Positions 1 through 8,316 of a stretch of 64,000 bases of DNA are shown one piece after another. Every line of letters starts with the position of its first letter. The first letter of the stretch is position 1. A program made the position numbers and the translations under genes. This DNA comes from CAVYXA01 sp963846775 (lineage in GTDB: Bacteria; Verrucomicrobiota; Verrucomicrobiia; Chthoniobacterales; UBA10450): NCBI GenBank assembly GCA_963846775.1, contig CAWJXB010000006.1, positions 434,001 through 498,000 on the forward strand. Reading direction: 5' to 3'. Under the pieces are notes generated by a model, which saw nothing but the letters and a program-made list of their open reading frames with translations, was not told the origin of the DNA and searched no databases.

Positions 1-162
1 CCGAATGGGGCGAAGGTTTGTCTGACGCTAAAGCCGAGCAAGAAACTGAATATCTCGATTGAGAAGAAGGACGAAAACGGCAGCTCAAGCAGCGAGACGT
101 CGAACTTCGTCGCGGAAAAAGATGGCAAGTTTGTTATTCCCGTCCCGGGCAAGTGCAAATGA
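1..162 (+). CDS. C-terminal end of an unidentified protein
   Basis: Frame 1 is open from the first base to a TGA at 160-162 and gives 53 residues of a gene that begins outside the window. The segment is lysine-, serine- and valine-rich (it contains GKVCLTLKPS-like and EKDGKFVIPVPGKCK-like stretches) and has two cysteines. It looks like the end of a beta-rich extracellular or periplasmic domain, but no family is recognised. Codon use matches the following genes. Confidence 0.5.
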   Translation, partial: PNGAKVCLTLKPSKKLNISIEKKDENGSSSSETSNFVAEKDGKFVIPVPGKCK

Positions 163-213
163 TCGCGGCGCAGGCGGCACGCCTGCCACAACAGAAGATT
201 AACCTTTACTTGG

Positions 214-414
214 ATGGACCCTTATGCCAAGCCAAAGGAGCGCAAAGTGGGCAAGCAGCGCCCCAAGATCAGGCACTTGCCGCGAGCGACCGATCCGCGC
301 ACGCGGCGGCAACGCCAGGCTGAGAAACAAGCCGTGGCCGCCGAGCGTCGCGCCATTAAGAAGTCGGCGCGCCAGCAACTGCAACGTCAGTTGCTGGAGG
401 AATTGGACGAGTGA
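214..414 (+). CDS. Small basic hypothetical protein (66 aa)
   Basis: The protein is very rich in arginine and lysine, contains a run of glutamine/arginine in its last third, and ends in the acidic tail EELDE. It has no signal peptide or membrane segment. The basic, probably helical composition would suit an RNA- or ribosome-associated protein, but that is only a guess. The ATG at 214 is chosen over an overlapping frame starting at 224 because the 214 frame gives a coherent basic helix with an acidic end. It lies between the truncated first gene and tRNA-Ser. Confidence 0.45.
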   Translation: MDPYAKPKERKVGKQRPKIRHLPRATDPRTRRQRQAEKQAVAAERRAIKKSARQQLQRQLLEELDE

Positions 415-528
415 ATAACGAAGGGACGTAATTCGTTAAATCGTTGCACATCCGAACGGCGTTCGAATCTCCGGTTCATGAGTGCGATGTTCGTTTATGG
501 TAATGCGCGATTTACCAAGCGCAGAACC

Positions 529-619
529 TGGCGGTGAGGGAGGGATTCGAACCCTCGGTGCCCTTTTGGAGCACGGCGCTTTAGCAAAGCGCTGCTTTCG
601 ACCACTCAGCCACCTCACC
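529..619 (-). tRNA. tRNA-Ser(GCU)
   Basis: Read on the minus strand, the sequence has acceptor arms GGTGAGG/CCTCACC, a D-arm GGCTGAGTGG, an anticodon loop with GCT, the long variable arm expected of a class II tRNA, a T-loop GGTTCGAATCC, discriminator G and an encoded CCA. The long variable arm and anticodon identify serine, codons AGC/AGU. Confidence 0.95.
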
Positions 620-700
620 AAGTGCAAGCCGCACGGGCAGTAGTTGCGCGCCAGAATATGCCGGAGAATTCTCATTTGCCAAGAGGCTTCGCCACGTTGG

Positions 701-790
701 AGCGTTTAAAGCGTTTGAACCGTTAGACCGTCCAAAGCGATGTGCCCAGCGCAGCCAATTCGACGTTGGGCGTTCGATGTTGGGCGTTGG
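701..790 (+). repeat. Intergenic repeat, left copy flanking rpoZ
   Basis: This ~80-bp stretch recurs with few changes at 1318-1400, on the other side of rpoZ. Both contain the block ACCGTCCAAAGCGATG followed by GCCCAGCG, AGCCAATT and short GACGTTGG/GTTCGATG iterations. The remainder of 620-985 shows no convincing gene. Confidence 0.75.
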
Positions 791-985
791 ACGTTTTCTT
801 CTGAATTTTTGGACACCGGTCCGGATCTGGACGGGCAGTCGGCATGGACAACTTAGCGCTGGTATTTCACCGTTTTTGGGCGATACTACTATCAAGTTTC
901 TCTGCTGCGATTTTCCGGTGCGGGATTCAATCCCTCTCTCGGCTGGAATCTAATCCTCGCCAGCCGCTTGACTCACCTTATCAAT

Positions 986-1270
986 ATGAAGCCCGAACTC
1001 GTTAAAGCCGCCTCGGAAGTAATCCACAACCAGCAAATACTCATAAACATGGTTTCACGCCGTGTCCGACAACTCACGCTCGGGCATCGCCCGCTGATTG
1101 AGTTCACGCCCGGGCTCGGTTTTGCCGATGTCGCCCTCACTGAGATTGCCAACGGCAAACTCATTTTTGAATCGACTCTTGGACAGAACGGACAGAACGG
1201 AAATACCACAACGGAAGTCGTGCCGTTTCCCCGCGTGATTGTCTCCAGGAAAGTGAAAAAGGCAGCGTAG
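986..1270 (+). CDS. rpoZ: RNA polymerase omega subunit (RpoZ-like)
   Basis: Omega is the small subunit that binds the beta' C-terminus and helps RNA polymerase assemble. The 94-residue protein has the omega core NMVSRRVRQL followed by GHRPLIE and GFADVALTEIANGKL, typical of verrucomicrobial omegas. The in-frame TTG at 968 is possible, but the ATG at 986 begins MKPELV, where homologues usually begin. The last 30 residues are not conserved in the general family. The gene stands alone between two copies of an intergenic repeat, so it may have its own promoter. Confidence 0.75.
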   Translation: MKPELVKAASEVIHNQQILINMVSRRVRQLTLGHRPLIEFTPGLGFADVALTEIANGKLIFESTLGQNGQNGNTTTEVVPFPRVIVSRKVKKAA

Positions 1271-1317
1271 CCACTCGGCTCGCCCTCACCGGGCTGCGCT
1301 GCGCTTCGCGACGTTAA

Positions 1318-1400
1318 ACCGTTGAAGCGTTGAACCGTTAAACCGTCCAAAGCGATGCGCCCAGCGTAGCCAATTGGACGTTGGACGTTCGGCGTTCGAT
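1318..1400 (+). repeat. Intergenic repeat, right copy flanking rpoZ
   Basis: Second copy of the repeat at 701-790, in the same orientation. It is followed by degenerate AACGTTGAACGG-like iterations up to ~1495. No gene is seen between 1271 and 1529. Confidence 0.75.
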
Positions 1401-1529
1401 CTTTGGAGGGCTCGCTGACCGCCAGGTCATTTCCGATTTCAGATTTTAGATTGCGGCCCGTCTTAACGATTTAACGGTTCAACGTTGTAACGCGGTGCAG
1501 CAGAGCGAAACCATCCCCCTCACCCGCGC

Positions 1530-1949
1530 TTAGTGACCCGCGAGCAGCTCTTTCACGCAGCCGATCAAGCCGTCGACCGGAAACGGCTTAACCAGATATT
1601 TCAGATCGCTCTGCTTGAGAAAGTGATTGATCTTCGGGTCGGCGGCAAAACCGGTGATGAAGATGAAGCGATCACCGATGTCCGGCCTGACCTGAAGCGC
1701 TTTGAGAAAAAACTCGTCTCCGCGCAAACGGGGCATCATGACGTCGCACACGACCACGTCGTAAAAGTTGGCCCGCACTTTCAGGATCGCTTCTTCGCCA
1801 TCATGGGCCACATCAACCAGGAAATTCTCGTCCGCCAGAATCCACTGCAAAGCTGCGGCGAGCTGCTGATCGTCATCGACTAACAAAATGGCCTTGAGTT
1901 CCAACGTTTTTGGATCTGGCGGCTGGTCGGGATCTGGCTGGCGTTGCAT
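1530..1949 (-). CDS. Single-domain response regulator
   Basis: A CheY-like receiver domain fills the 139 residues after a short proline/aspartate-rich leader. The acidic pocket (LLVDDD, ~residues 22-26), phosphoacceptor aspartate (VVVCDVMMPR), conserved Thr (FITGF) and Lys (YLVKPF) are all present, so the site should be phosphorylatable by a histidine kinase. There is no output domain and no adjacent kinase, so partners are unknown. It is transcribed away from the aldehyde dehydrogenase gene. Confidence 0.85.
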   Translation of the reverse strand: MQRQPDPDQPPDPKTLELKAILLVDDDQQLAAALQWILADENFLVDVAHDGEEAILKVRANFYDVVVCDVMMPRLRGDEFFLKALQVRPDIGDRFIFITGFAADPKINHFLKQSDLKYLVKPFPVDGLIGCVKELLAGH

Positions 1950-2054
1950 AAAATTAGTGGCTGCGAGTAGAGTTGGTGTCCCGCTTCAACAGATTCTGGC
2001 CCGTCAACAAAACGAGGCCGAGGATTTGTCGAGGCTTCACGATCGGGTCAAAAT

Positions 2055-2085
2055 ATAGCTGCGTTTGTGCCAAACACCTCTTTGT
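2055..2085 (+). repeat. Degraded REP-like palindrome (type A)
   Basis: GCGTTTGTGCCAAACACC lies just upstream of the aldehyde dehydrogenase start. It is a degraded form of the GGCGTTTGTGCCAAACGCC palindrome found intact near 36.0 kb. This is a reason to place the gene start downstream of it, at 2105. Confidence 0.6.
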
Positions 2086-2104
2086 TGAAAGATTAGCCAC
2101 AACT

Positions 2105-3562
2105 GTGCAGACCAAACTGGAACGGATTCGTAACTACGTCGACGGCCAATTCGTCGAGCCGATTAGCGGGAATTATCTCGACAACATCGAGCCGGCGACG
2201 GGCCAGCCGTATTCGATGGTCCCTGACAGTGATGCCCGCGATGTCGAGCTGGCCGTGGCCGCGGCGGAGAAAGCCTTTGTCGATTGGTCAAGGAAACCGG
2301 CAACCGAGCGCTCGACAATTCTGCTTCGCATCGCCGACTTGATCGAGCGCGACCTGGAAAAGCTCGCGCGCGCAGAATCGATCGATACCGGAAAACCACT
2401 CAGCCTGGCACGCACGCTCGACATCCCGCGCGCGGCCAGCAATTTCCGCTTTTTCGCGACCGCGATCCTTCATACCGAATCGGAAGCACATATCACCGAC
2501 AACGTGGCGTTCAACTACACATTGCGTCAGCCGCGTGGGATCGCCGGGTTGATCTCGCCCTGGAATCTCCCGCTTTATCTGTTGAGCTGGAAAATCGCGC
2601 CGGCCATCGCCGTTGGGAACACCGCCATCGCCAAACCGAGTGAGTTGACACCGATGACTGCATTCCTGCTGTGCGAGATTTGCCGCGAGGCCGGCCTGCC
2701 CGACGGCGTCCTGAACATGGTTCACGGCACAGGCCCAAACGTTGGCGCTGCCATTACCGCGCATCCGAAGATCAACACGATCTCGTTCACCGGCGGCACG
2801 GCCACGGGCCGCAAAGTGGCCGAGACGTGCGCGCCGATGTTTAAGAAGGTTTCGCTCGAGCTTGGCGGCAAAAATCCAAACATCATCTTCGCCGATGCCG
2901 ATCTGGAATCGGCGATTGCCGGCAGTGTGCGCTCATCTTTTGCCAATCAAGGTCAGGTTTGTCTGTGCGGCTCGCGTATTTTTGTAGAACACTCAGTTTA
3001 CCAGTCTTTTATTAATTCTTTTATCGAGAATACGTTGAAACTTAAGATGGGTGATCCACTGGATGAAAAGACTGAGCAAGGAGCAATCGTCAGCAACACG
3101 CAGCTCGATAAGGTGAAGTTCTATGTCGATCTTGCCCAGAAAGAAGGCGGGAGAATCGCCCTCGGCGGCAAACCGCCTCCCTCAATCAGCGAGCGTTGTC
3201 GTGAAGGCTATTTTTTCTCCCCCACCGTCATTGTCGATCTTCCCGTCTCCTGCCGGACAAATCGCGAAGAAATTTTCGGCCCCGTCGTCACGATCACTCC
3301 GTTCGACAGCGAAGAGGAAGTCATCGGCTACGCCAACGATTGCGATTACGGTCTTGCTTCAAGTGTCTGGACCCAAAACCTGAGCCGCGCCCATCGCGTG
3401 GCCGAGAAAATCCATACCGGAACAGTCTGGGTAAACTGCTGGCTCGTCCGCGATCTACGGGTCCCCTTTGGCGGCATGAAACAAAGCGGGGTCGGCCGCG
3501 AAGGAGGGATCGAGGCGCTACATTTCTTCACAGAGGCAAAGAATGTTTGCATCGCTCGATAA
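2105..3562 (+). CDS. NAD-dependent aldehyde dehydrogenase, 2-hydroxymuconic/aminomuconic semialdehyde type
   Basis: The 485-residue enzyme oxidises an aldehyde to an acid with NAD(P)+. Visible family marks are the cofactor/oxyanion segment ISPWNLP, the Rossmann loop FTGGTATG, the catalytic glutamate block LELGGKNP, the catalytic cysteine in GQVCLCGS, and the C-terminal EIFGPVV and PFGGMKQSG. The GQVCLCGSRIF context and VNCWLVRDLRVPFGG resemble the ALDH8-like group acting on 2-hydroxy- or 2-aminomuconic semialdehyde, which suggests aromatic or tryptophan catabolism. No such pathway genes are nearby. The frame is open back to 1973, but the GTG at 2105 gives the usual length and avoids a REP-like repeat. 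Confidence 0.85.
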   Translation: MQTKLERIRNYVDGQFVEPISGNYLDNIEPATGQPYSMVPDSDARDVELAVAAAEKAFVDWSRKPATERSTILLRIADLIERDLEKLARAESIDTGKPLSLARTLDIPRAASNFRFFATAILHTESEAHITDNVAFNYTLRQPRGIAGLISPWNLPLYLLSWKIAPAIAVGNTAIAKPSELTPMTAFLLCEICREAGLPDGVLNMVHGTGPNVGAAITAHPKINTISFTGGTATGRKVAETCAPMFKKVSLELGGKNPNIIFADADLESAIAGSVRSSFANQGQVCLCGSRIFVEHSVYQSFINSFIENTLKLKMGDPLDEKTEQGAIVSNTQLDKVKFYVDLAQKEGGRIALGGKPPPSISERCREGYFFSPTVIVDLPVSCRTNREEIFGPVVTITPFDSEEEVIGYANDCDYGLASSVWTQNLSRAHRVAEKIHTGTVWVNCWLVRDLRVPFGGMKQSGVGREGGIEALHFFTEAKNVCIAR

Positions 3563-3600
3563 ACTCACCGATGAGAAGCGCGCAGCCTGTCGCGCCAGCC

Positions 3601-3700
3601 CGCTCGCGAAAGCTTTTGGAGTAGCCCCGCCCTGCGGGTGAAGGCAAATCCCTCACCGGCGGCTATCGCCGCCCGCCTCTCCCACTGGGAGAGGTAGGAT
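3601..3700 (+). repeat. Intergenic repeat with CTCGCGAAAGCTTT motif
   Basis: CGCTCGCGAAAGCTTTTGGAGT recurs at 33991 and 63489. It is followed by a hairpin-rich stretch including CACCGGCGGCTATCGCCGCC. No gene is seen. Confidence 0.55.
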
Positions 3701-3761
3701 GAGGATCTCCCATCTCCTATCTTCCATCCATCTTGCAACTCGATTGAGCAATCCATCATTG

Positions 3762-3786
3762 CCATATAGCCATACAAGTCATATGG
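3762..3786 (+). promoter_or_regulatory. Candidate operator of the toxin-antitoxin pair
   Basis: CCATAT and ATATGG form an inverted repeat with a 13-bp spacer, ending 8 bp before the antitoxin ATG. Type II antitoxins with ribbon-helix-helix domains usually bind such palindromes and repress their own operon. The assignment is inferred from position and symmetry. Confidence 0.4.
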
Positions 3787-3794
3787 TTTGCAAT

Positions 3795-4031
3795 ATGAAG
3801 ACGACCCTGAACATTGACGATACCATCATGAACCGGCTCCGCCGGGAAGCGGCGCGGCAGGGCAAAACCATGTCCGAGTTGGTCGAGGCGGCTCTGCGCC
3901 TGCTGCTTCAGACTCCTGCGCGTAAATCGAAACCAAGGCTTCGGCCGCTCCCAACTTTTCACGGCGGTAAGCCGGTCGTGGACATAGCGGATCGCAACGC
4001 TCTTTACGATGCCATGGAGGGTCGCCGCTAA
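3795..4031 (+). CDS. VapB-like ribbon-helix-helix antitoxin
   Basis: This 78-residue protein starts MKTTLNIDDTIMNRLRREA, the beta-strand and first helix of a ribbon-helix-helix DNA-binding domain, followed by GKTMSELVEAALR. The basic linker and C-terminal tail would wrap the toxin. The stop codon abuts the toxin ATG, as in vapBC operons. The frame is open upstream to 3699, but the ATG at 3795 gives the family N-terminus and leaves a palindrome as operator. Confidence 0.8.
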   Translation: MKTTLNIDDTIMNRLRREAARQGKTMSELVEAALRLLLQTPARKSKPRLRPLPTFHGGKPVVDIADRNALYDAMEGRR

Positions 4032-4466
4032 ATGTTGGTGATTGATACGAACGTTCTTATTTACGCCGCAAACCAAGATATGGAGTTTCACGATCCGTGC
4101 TGGCGGACCGTCGAAAGATGCAGGGCGGAGACTTCACCATGGTATGTAACGTGGCCGATTTGTTACGAGTTCCTCCGGGTCTGCACCCATCCAAGTATTT
4201 TACCCAACCCCTGGTCGCTTGGTGGAGCCTGGCGTTTTCTGAAAACCCTGCTTGCTTCACCTGCGGCCGGTATTCTTTTGCCTACGGATCGACATAGCGA
4301 ATCATTGGATGACCTGATTTCCGAGATTCCCCATCTGCGCGGTAACATTGTGCACGATGCCCACACGGCGGTGCTGATGCGCGAGCACGGCATTAAAGAG
4401 ATCTACACCCGCGACACCGATTTCCATCGCTTTCCTTTTATAAAGGTAATTGACCCGGTCAGCTGA
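4032..4466 (+). CDS. PIN-domain ribonuclease toxin (VapC-like)
   Basis: PIN-domain toxins cut specific RNAs using Mg2+ held by acidic residues. The 144-residue protein has the first acidic strand MLVIDTNVLIY, a mid-protein acidic helix (CYEFLR), DAHTAVLMREHG with the third acid, and YTRDTDFHRF with the fourth. All four positions expected for activity are present. It directly follows the antitoxin gene with no gap, consistent with translational coupling. The cellular target cannot be told from sequence. Confidence 0.85.
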   Translation: MLVIDTNVLIYAANQDMEFHDPCWRTVERCRAETSPWYVTWPICYEFLRVCTHPSILPNPWSLGGAWRFLKTLLASPAAGILLPTDRHSESLDDLISEIPHLRGNIVHDAHTAVLMREHGIKEIYTRDTDFHRFPFIKVIDPVS

Positions 4467-4539
4467 TTTGGGATAGCGGCAACGAAGCTCCGCAGCACAG
4501 CTAAATAAGTTTCAAGATCAACAATCGCGGGAGCCCAAG

Positions 4540-4700
4540 GCCTTGGGTAGCGCACGCGTTGCGCGTGGTGGTTTCGGCGTCGCGCCGAAACAGGCTTTAC
4601 CTCTTTCGTCCGCGGTTATTCGAGCGCGCCCACTCACAAGAAAAGTTCGCGATCGCGAGGCCGCGCTCGCCAGCACGCGAGACGCATGCGCTACCCAGAT
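4540..4700 (+). repeat. Long imperfect inverted repeat between vapC and argG
   Basis: GGGTAGCGCACGCGT at the left pairs with ACGCATGCGCTACCC at the right. Inside are TTTCGGCGTCGCGCCGAAAC and AAAAGTTCGCGATCGCGAGGCC. The same inner motifs recur at 52.2 kb and parts recur at 63.5 kb, so this is a dispersed element. It overlaps the end of argG and could also act as a terminator for converging transcription. Confidence 0.65.
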
Positions 4701-5911
4701 CGATCGCGCAGCGCCCGTAGTTTTAATCGCAAAGCGTTAAGCCGAATGAAACCGGTGGCATCGGTTTGATCGTAGGCGGAGGCCGTGCCTTCCATGGTCG
4801 CGATCTTTGGATCGTAAAGACTCTTTGGGCTCTTGCGACCGGCGACGATAGTGTTGCCTTTGTAAAGTTTGAGCCGGACCATGCCGGTGACGTCGCGTTG
4901 CGTTTCGGTGACAAGGGCCTGAAGCGTTTCACGCTCGGGCGAGAACCAAAAGCCATTGTAAACGAGTTCGCTGTACTTCGGGATGAGACTGTCGCGCAGA
5001 TGCATCACCTCACGATCCATGGTCAGCGATTCCATTTGTCGATGCGCGAAATGCAAGATTGTGCCGCCGGGCGTTTCGTAAACTCCGCGGCTTTTCATTC
5101 CGACAATGCGATTTTCGACGATGTCGATCCTGCCGATGCCGTGCCTGCCTCCGAGTTGATTGAGCCTATTCATGACGCCGAGGGGCGATAGCTTCTTTCC
5201 ATTCACGGCGACGCAATTGCCGCTCTCGAACTCAAGATCGACATACTCCGGCTGGTCAGAAGCGTCCTCCGGTGCGACGCTCAGTTTGTACATGCTGCGC
5301 ATTTCGGGTGAACTGGCGTCAAACCACGGATCTTCCAAAACGCCGCTCTCGTAACTGATGTGGAGAAGATTGCGGTCCATTGAGTACGGTTTCTCCGCGC
5401 TCGCTTCTACGGGAATCTTGTTCGCTTGTGCGAAAGCGATCATTTCGGCGCGGCCGGAAAATTGTTTGCGGAATCGTTCCTCGCGCCACGGCGCGATGAC
5501 TTTCAATTCCGGGGCCAGCGCGGCGGCGCTGAATTCGAAACGGACCTGGTCATTCCCCTTCCCGGTCGCGCCGTGGGCAATCGCATAGGCTTCTTCCTGG
5601 CCCGCAATCTCGACCATTCGTTTGGCAATGAGCGGGCGCGCGATCGCGGTGCCGAGCAAGTATTGTCCCTCGTAAATGGCGCCGGCCTGGAACATCGGAA
5701 AGATGAAATTACCGGCGAATTCTTCCTGGAGATTGTCGATGTAACATTTGCTCGCGCCGGTGCGCATTGCCTTTTCCTCCAGGCCGGCAAGTTCCTCCTC
5801 CTGGCCGATATCGGCGCAGAACGCGATGATCTCAGCGCGATAATTTTCTTTCAGCCAGCACAGGATGACGGAGGTATCGAGTCCGCCGGAATATGCGAGA
5901 ACGATTTTCAT
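4691..5911 (-). CDS. argG: Argininosuccinate synthase
   Basis: ArgG joins citrulline and aspartate, with ATP cleaved to AMP and pyrophosphate, in arginine synthesis. The 406-residue length is normal. The N-terminal ATP-pyrophosphatase loop AYSGGLDTS (residues 6-14), HGATGKGNDQVRFE, SMDRNLLH and the C-terminal synthase domain are all present. The last codons fall inside the neighbouring repeat, so the final few residues may have been rewritten. No other arginine genes adjoin it. Confidence 0.93.
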   Translation of the reverse strand: MKIVLAYSGGLDTSVILCWLKENYRAEIIAFCADIGQEEELAGLEEKAMRTGASKCYIDNLQEEFAGNFIFPMFQAGAIYEGQYLLGTAIARPLIAKRMVEIAGQEEAYAIAHGATGKGNDQVRFEFSAAALAPELKVIAPWREERFRKQFSGRAEMIAFAQANKIPVEASAEKPYSMDRNLLHISYESGVLEDPWFDASSPEMRSMYKLSVAPEDASDQPEYVDLEFESGNCVAVNGKKLSPLGVMNRLNQLGGRHGIGRIDIVENRIVGMKSRGVYETPGGTILHFAHRQMESLTMDREVMHLRDSLIPKYSELVYNGFWFSPERETLQALVTETQRDVTGMVRLKLYKGNTIVAGRKSPKSLYDPKIATMEGTASAYDQTDATGFIRLNALRLKLRALRDRSG

Positions 5912-5983
5912 CAGGAGAACAGAAAACGTCCCGCGCCCAATCCGCCGTGGCGGACGTTCAAGTCAGAATCTGAATTCGATATC

Positions 5984-6050
5984 GGGCGTTTGGCGTTCAG
6001 CGCTCGCCACGGCGGAGTCCGTCCACGGCGAAGGCGGGTTGGGCGTTTTC
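5984..6050 (+). repeat. Dispersed repeat (type D), argG-pfkA copy
   Basis: GCGCTCGCCACGGCGGAGTCC followed by GTCCACGGCGAAGGCGGG matches, in reverse complement, a segment inside uvrB at 27661-27726. A third copy follows the uvrB stop at 28640-28705. It is flanked by GGGCGTT iterations like those of the rpoZ repeats. Confidence 0.8.
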
Positions 6051-6091
6051 TTCTAGTCACAAAATCGACAATCAACACCGAACGGTTTCGG

Positions 6092-7168
6092 TCAATCGCC
6101 GAAGGAAATATCGACGTCGCGCGCGGTCTGGACCATTTCGCCATTTGGCGGAACGAGGCGGAGGCGATTCACGGCGTCGGCAATCGGGACGCGGCGCATC
6201 TGATAGTTTTGATAACTAACCATCGAGCCGAAGTGGCCTTCATTCGCTAATTGGACGGCTTTCACCCCGAAACGCGTGGCCAGAATCCGATCCAACACGG
6301 TCGGCGCGCCGCCGCGCTGAAGATGGCCGAGGACGCAACAGCGCGTTTCCTTATCGGTGCGCCTGGCAATTTCGCGCGCCACCACATCCGCGATTCCGCC
6401 TAACCGAAACTCGCCGCCTTCCACATCGCGCTTGATTTGCTGGCCGTCGTGCGGCGTCGCTCCTTCCGCGACAACCACCAGCGTGCCGAGATCGCCGGCG
6501 GCATCGCGTACTCTGATCACTTCCGCGATCTTGTCGTAATCGAACGGAATTTCCGGAATCAAAATGACATCAGCACCGCCCGCCAGCCCACCGTGCAAAG
6601 CGATCCAGCCGGCATGCCGTCCCATCACTTCCACAACCATGACACGCTTGTGGCTGGTCGCGGTCGTGTGTAATCGGTCGAGCGCGTCCACGACAACATC
6701 GACAGCGGAATCGAACCCGAACGTCATGGCCGTTGCTTCGAGATCGTTGTCGATCGTCTTCGGCACGCCGATGCAGTTGATCCCGGCTTCCTGCAATTGT
6801 TGCGCGGTGATCATTGAACCATCTCCGCCGACGATGATCAACGCGCCAACGTTTAGTTCATCGAGAATCTTTTTCGCCCCGGCAATGACGTTCTTAGGCA
6901 CGACGGTGCGATCGCCCGCGCCGACTTTGGCCACGAAATGGCCGCGATTGGTCGTGCCGATGATGGTCCCGCCGAGCGGCATGATTCCGTTGGTGTTCCG
7001 ACGATCGAGAATGAGATGATCGCCGGGCGGAATCAGGCCTTCGAAACCGTCACGGAATCCAATCACTTCCCAACCGAGCTTGTCGGCGGCAAGGACGACT
7101 CCGCGCAACACGGCATTGAGCCCGGGGCAATCACCACCGCTGGTTAGAACACCAATCCGTGATCTCAT
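6092..7168 (-). CDS. pfkA: ATP-dependent 6-phosphofructokinase
   Basis: The enzyme phosphorylates fructose-6-phosphate to the 1,6-bisphosphate in glycolysis. The 358-residue protein shows the nucleotide-binding start GVLTSGGDCPGLN, GGDGS at residues 114-118, catalytic PKTIDND at ~136-142 and VEVMGRHAGW. A glycine in GGDGS predicts ATP rather than pyrophosphate as donor. Lys137 stands where the E. coli enzyme has glycine, which marks the G/K subgroup and may change ATP use or allostery. The gene ends close to the start of argG and begins 16 bp from the carboxypeptidase stop on the same strand. Confidence 0.9.
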   Translation of the reverse strand: MRSRIGVLTSGGDCPGLNAVLRGVVLAADKLGWEVIGFRDGFEGLIPPGDHLILDRRNTNGIMPLGGTIIGTTNRGHFVAKVGAGDRTVVPKNVIAGAKKILDELNVGALIIVGGDGSMITAQQLQEAGINCIGVPKTIDNDLEATAMTFGFDSAVDVVVDALDRLHTTATSHKRVMVVEVMGRHAGWIALHGGLAGGADVILIPEIPFDYDKIAEVIRVRDAAGDLGTLVVVAEGATPHDGQQIKRDVEGGEFRLGGIADVVAREIARRTDKETRCCVLGHLQRGGAPTVLDRILATRFGVKAVQLANEGHFGSMVSYQNYQMRRVPIADAVNRLRLVPPNGEMVQTARDVDISFGD

Positions 7169-7183
7169 CTCATTGGCAATCGT

Positions 7184-8140
7184 TCAGAGGACCTTTTTTG
7201 GATCGACAATGCGACCGCTGGCTACCCATTGATCGTAAAGTTGCCAGCCTTTCTCCACAAGTCCGGCCCCCTCGCCGAAACGATCGGTGCTGCCTAACAA
7301 GACGACAATGATCCGCCGCTGATAAACCGTCGCGTGGTCTTCATCGATCTTGTTAACTTCCGGCTCGCGCGTCGCGGAAAGAACCAGACAATCTCCCGCA
7401 CGCGCGGTGCGACCGGTCTTTACGCCATCGATCCCGTGCGCCCCGATCAGCTCATTCGTGTTACGGGTCATATAACGCAACATGCGCCCGGCCCGTTCAA
7501 ATGAAATCAGGCGCTCCTTTTGTGAGACGTAGAAGCGAAAGCCGGCCTTGGTCATGGCGTAACGCGTGAGCCGGGCCATGTCTTGCGCGGTCGAGAATGG
7601 CAGCGGTTTCACCTTGTAATCGCTCCCGTGTGGATTCACAAAGCGCGTCCGGTCCATTTTCAACTGTTTGGCCAGCGCGTTCATTTGGCTAACGAATGCG
7701 ATCACGGGCGTAATTTTTGAGCCCGATGACGCGGGCACCAGTGATTCCAGCGTCGATCCGACATGATTTGCCAGCGTATAGGCGGCGATGTTGTCCGACT
7801 GCACGAGCGCGGCGTAGAGCAGATCGCGCAAATCGATCCGGTCGCCGGGTTGGAAGCCGATGTTGTTTTCGGTTACGCCAACGAATGCTTCGGACGGGAT
7901 CGTCGCGATTTGGTTCAGATCACCGCCGCGATGCTCGGCCCAATCGAGCACAACCATGGCCGTGGCGATTTTCGTGAGACTGCCAATCTGGCGCTTCTGG
8001 GCCGGCTCCTGCGCATCGAGGATAGCGCCGGTTGTCGCATCGACAATAATATAAGCCTGCGCCCCGGCGGCAGAACGGACGCTGCTCGCGAGCGTAACAA
8101 ACAAGGCAAAGCAAAGGAAAAAACGCTGCAGGCTTTTCAC
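7184..8140 (-). CDS. D-alanyl-D-alanine carboxypeptidase (PBP5-type)
   Basis: This exported serine peptidase trims the terminal D-Ala from peptidoglycan stems. It has an N-terminal signal peptide (~residues 1-26) and the three active-site motifs: SLTK (54-57), SDN (115-117) and KTG (241-243). At 318 residues it ends shortly after the catalytic domain and lacks the long C-terminal beta domain and membrane anchor of E. coli PBP5, so it may be periplasmic. It lies upstream of pfkA on the same strand with a 15-bp gap, suggesting cotranscription. Confidence 0.88.
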   Translation of the reverse strand: MKSLQRFFLCFALFVTLASSVRSAAGAQAYIIVDATTGAILDAQEPAQKRQIGSLTKIATAMVVLDWAEHRGGDLNQIATIPSEAFVGVTENNIGFQPGDRIDLRDLLYAALVQSDNIAAYTLANHVGSTLESLVPASSGSKITPVIAFVSQMNALAKQLKMDRTRFVNPHGSDYKVKPLPFSTAQDMARLTRYAMTKAGFRFYVSQKERLISFERAGRMLRYMTRNTNELIGAHGIDGVKTGRTARAGDCLVLSATREPEVNKIDEDHATVYQRRIIVVLLGSTDRFGEGAGLVEKGWQLYDQWVASGRIVDPKKVL

Positions 8141-8316
8141 GATTCCCTGGAACGTGTGGATGTTAACCCCGGGCGCGGGCGATGCAACCCGTGTGAAAGT
8201 TCCAAAGAAACTTTAGGCTCCAATATTCTATCGAGCGCAGCGCTTCTTGGACTTTGATGCCTGGAGCTTTTCTGGCGCTTGGAGATGGGTACCTGGAGCT
8301 TTCCGGGGCGGCTTCG

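Noticed and set aside
436..895. Two minus-strand frames over the tRNA-Ser region
   Set aside because: They translate the tRNA and the intergenic repeat, so they are not genes.
5426..6250. Plus-strand frame of 274 codons spanning argG and pfkA starts
   Set aside because: It crosses two genes and an intergenic repeat in antisense and has no protein-like features.
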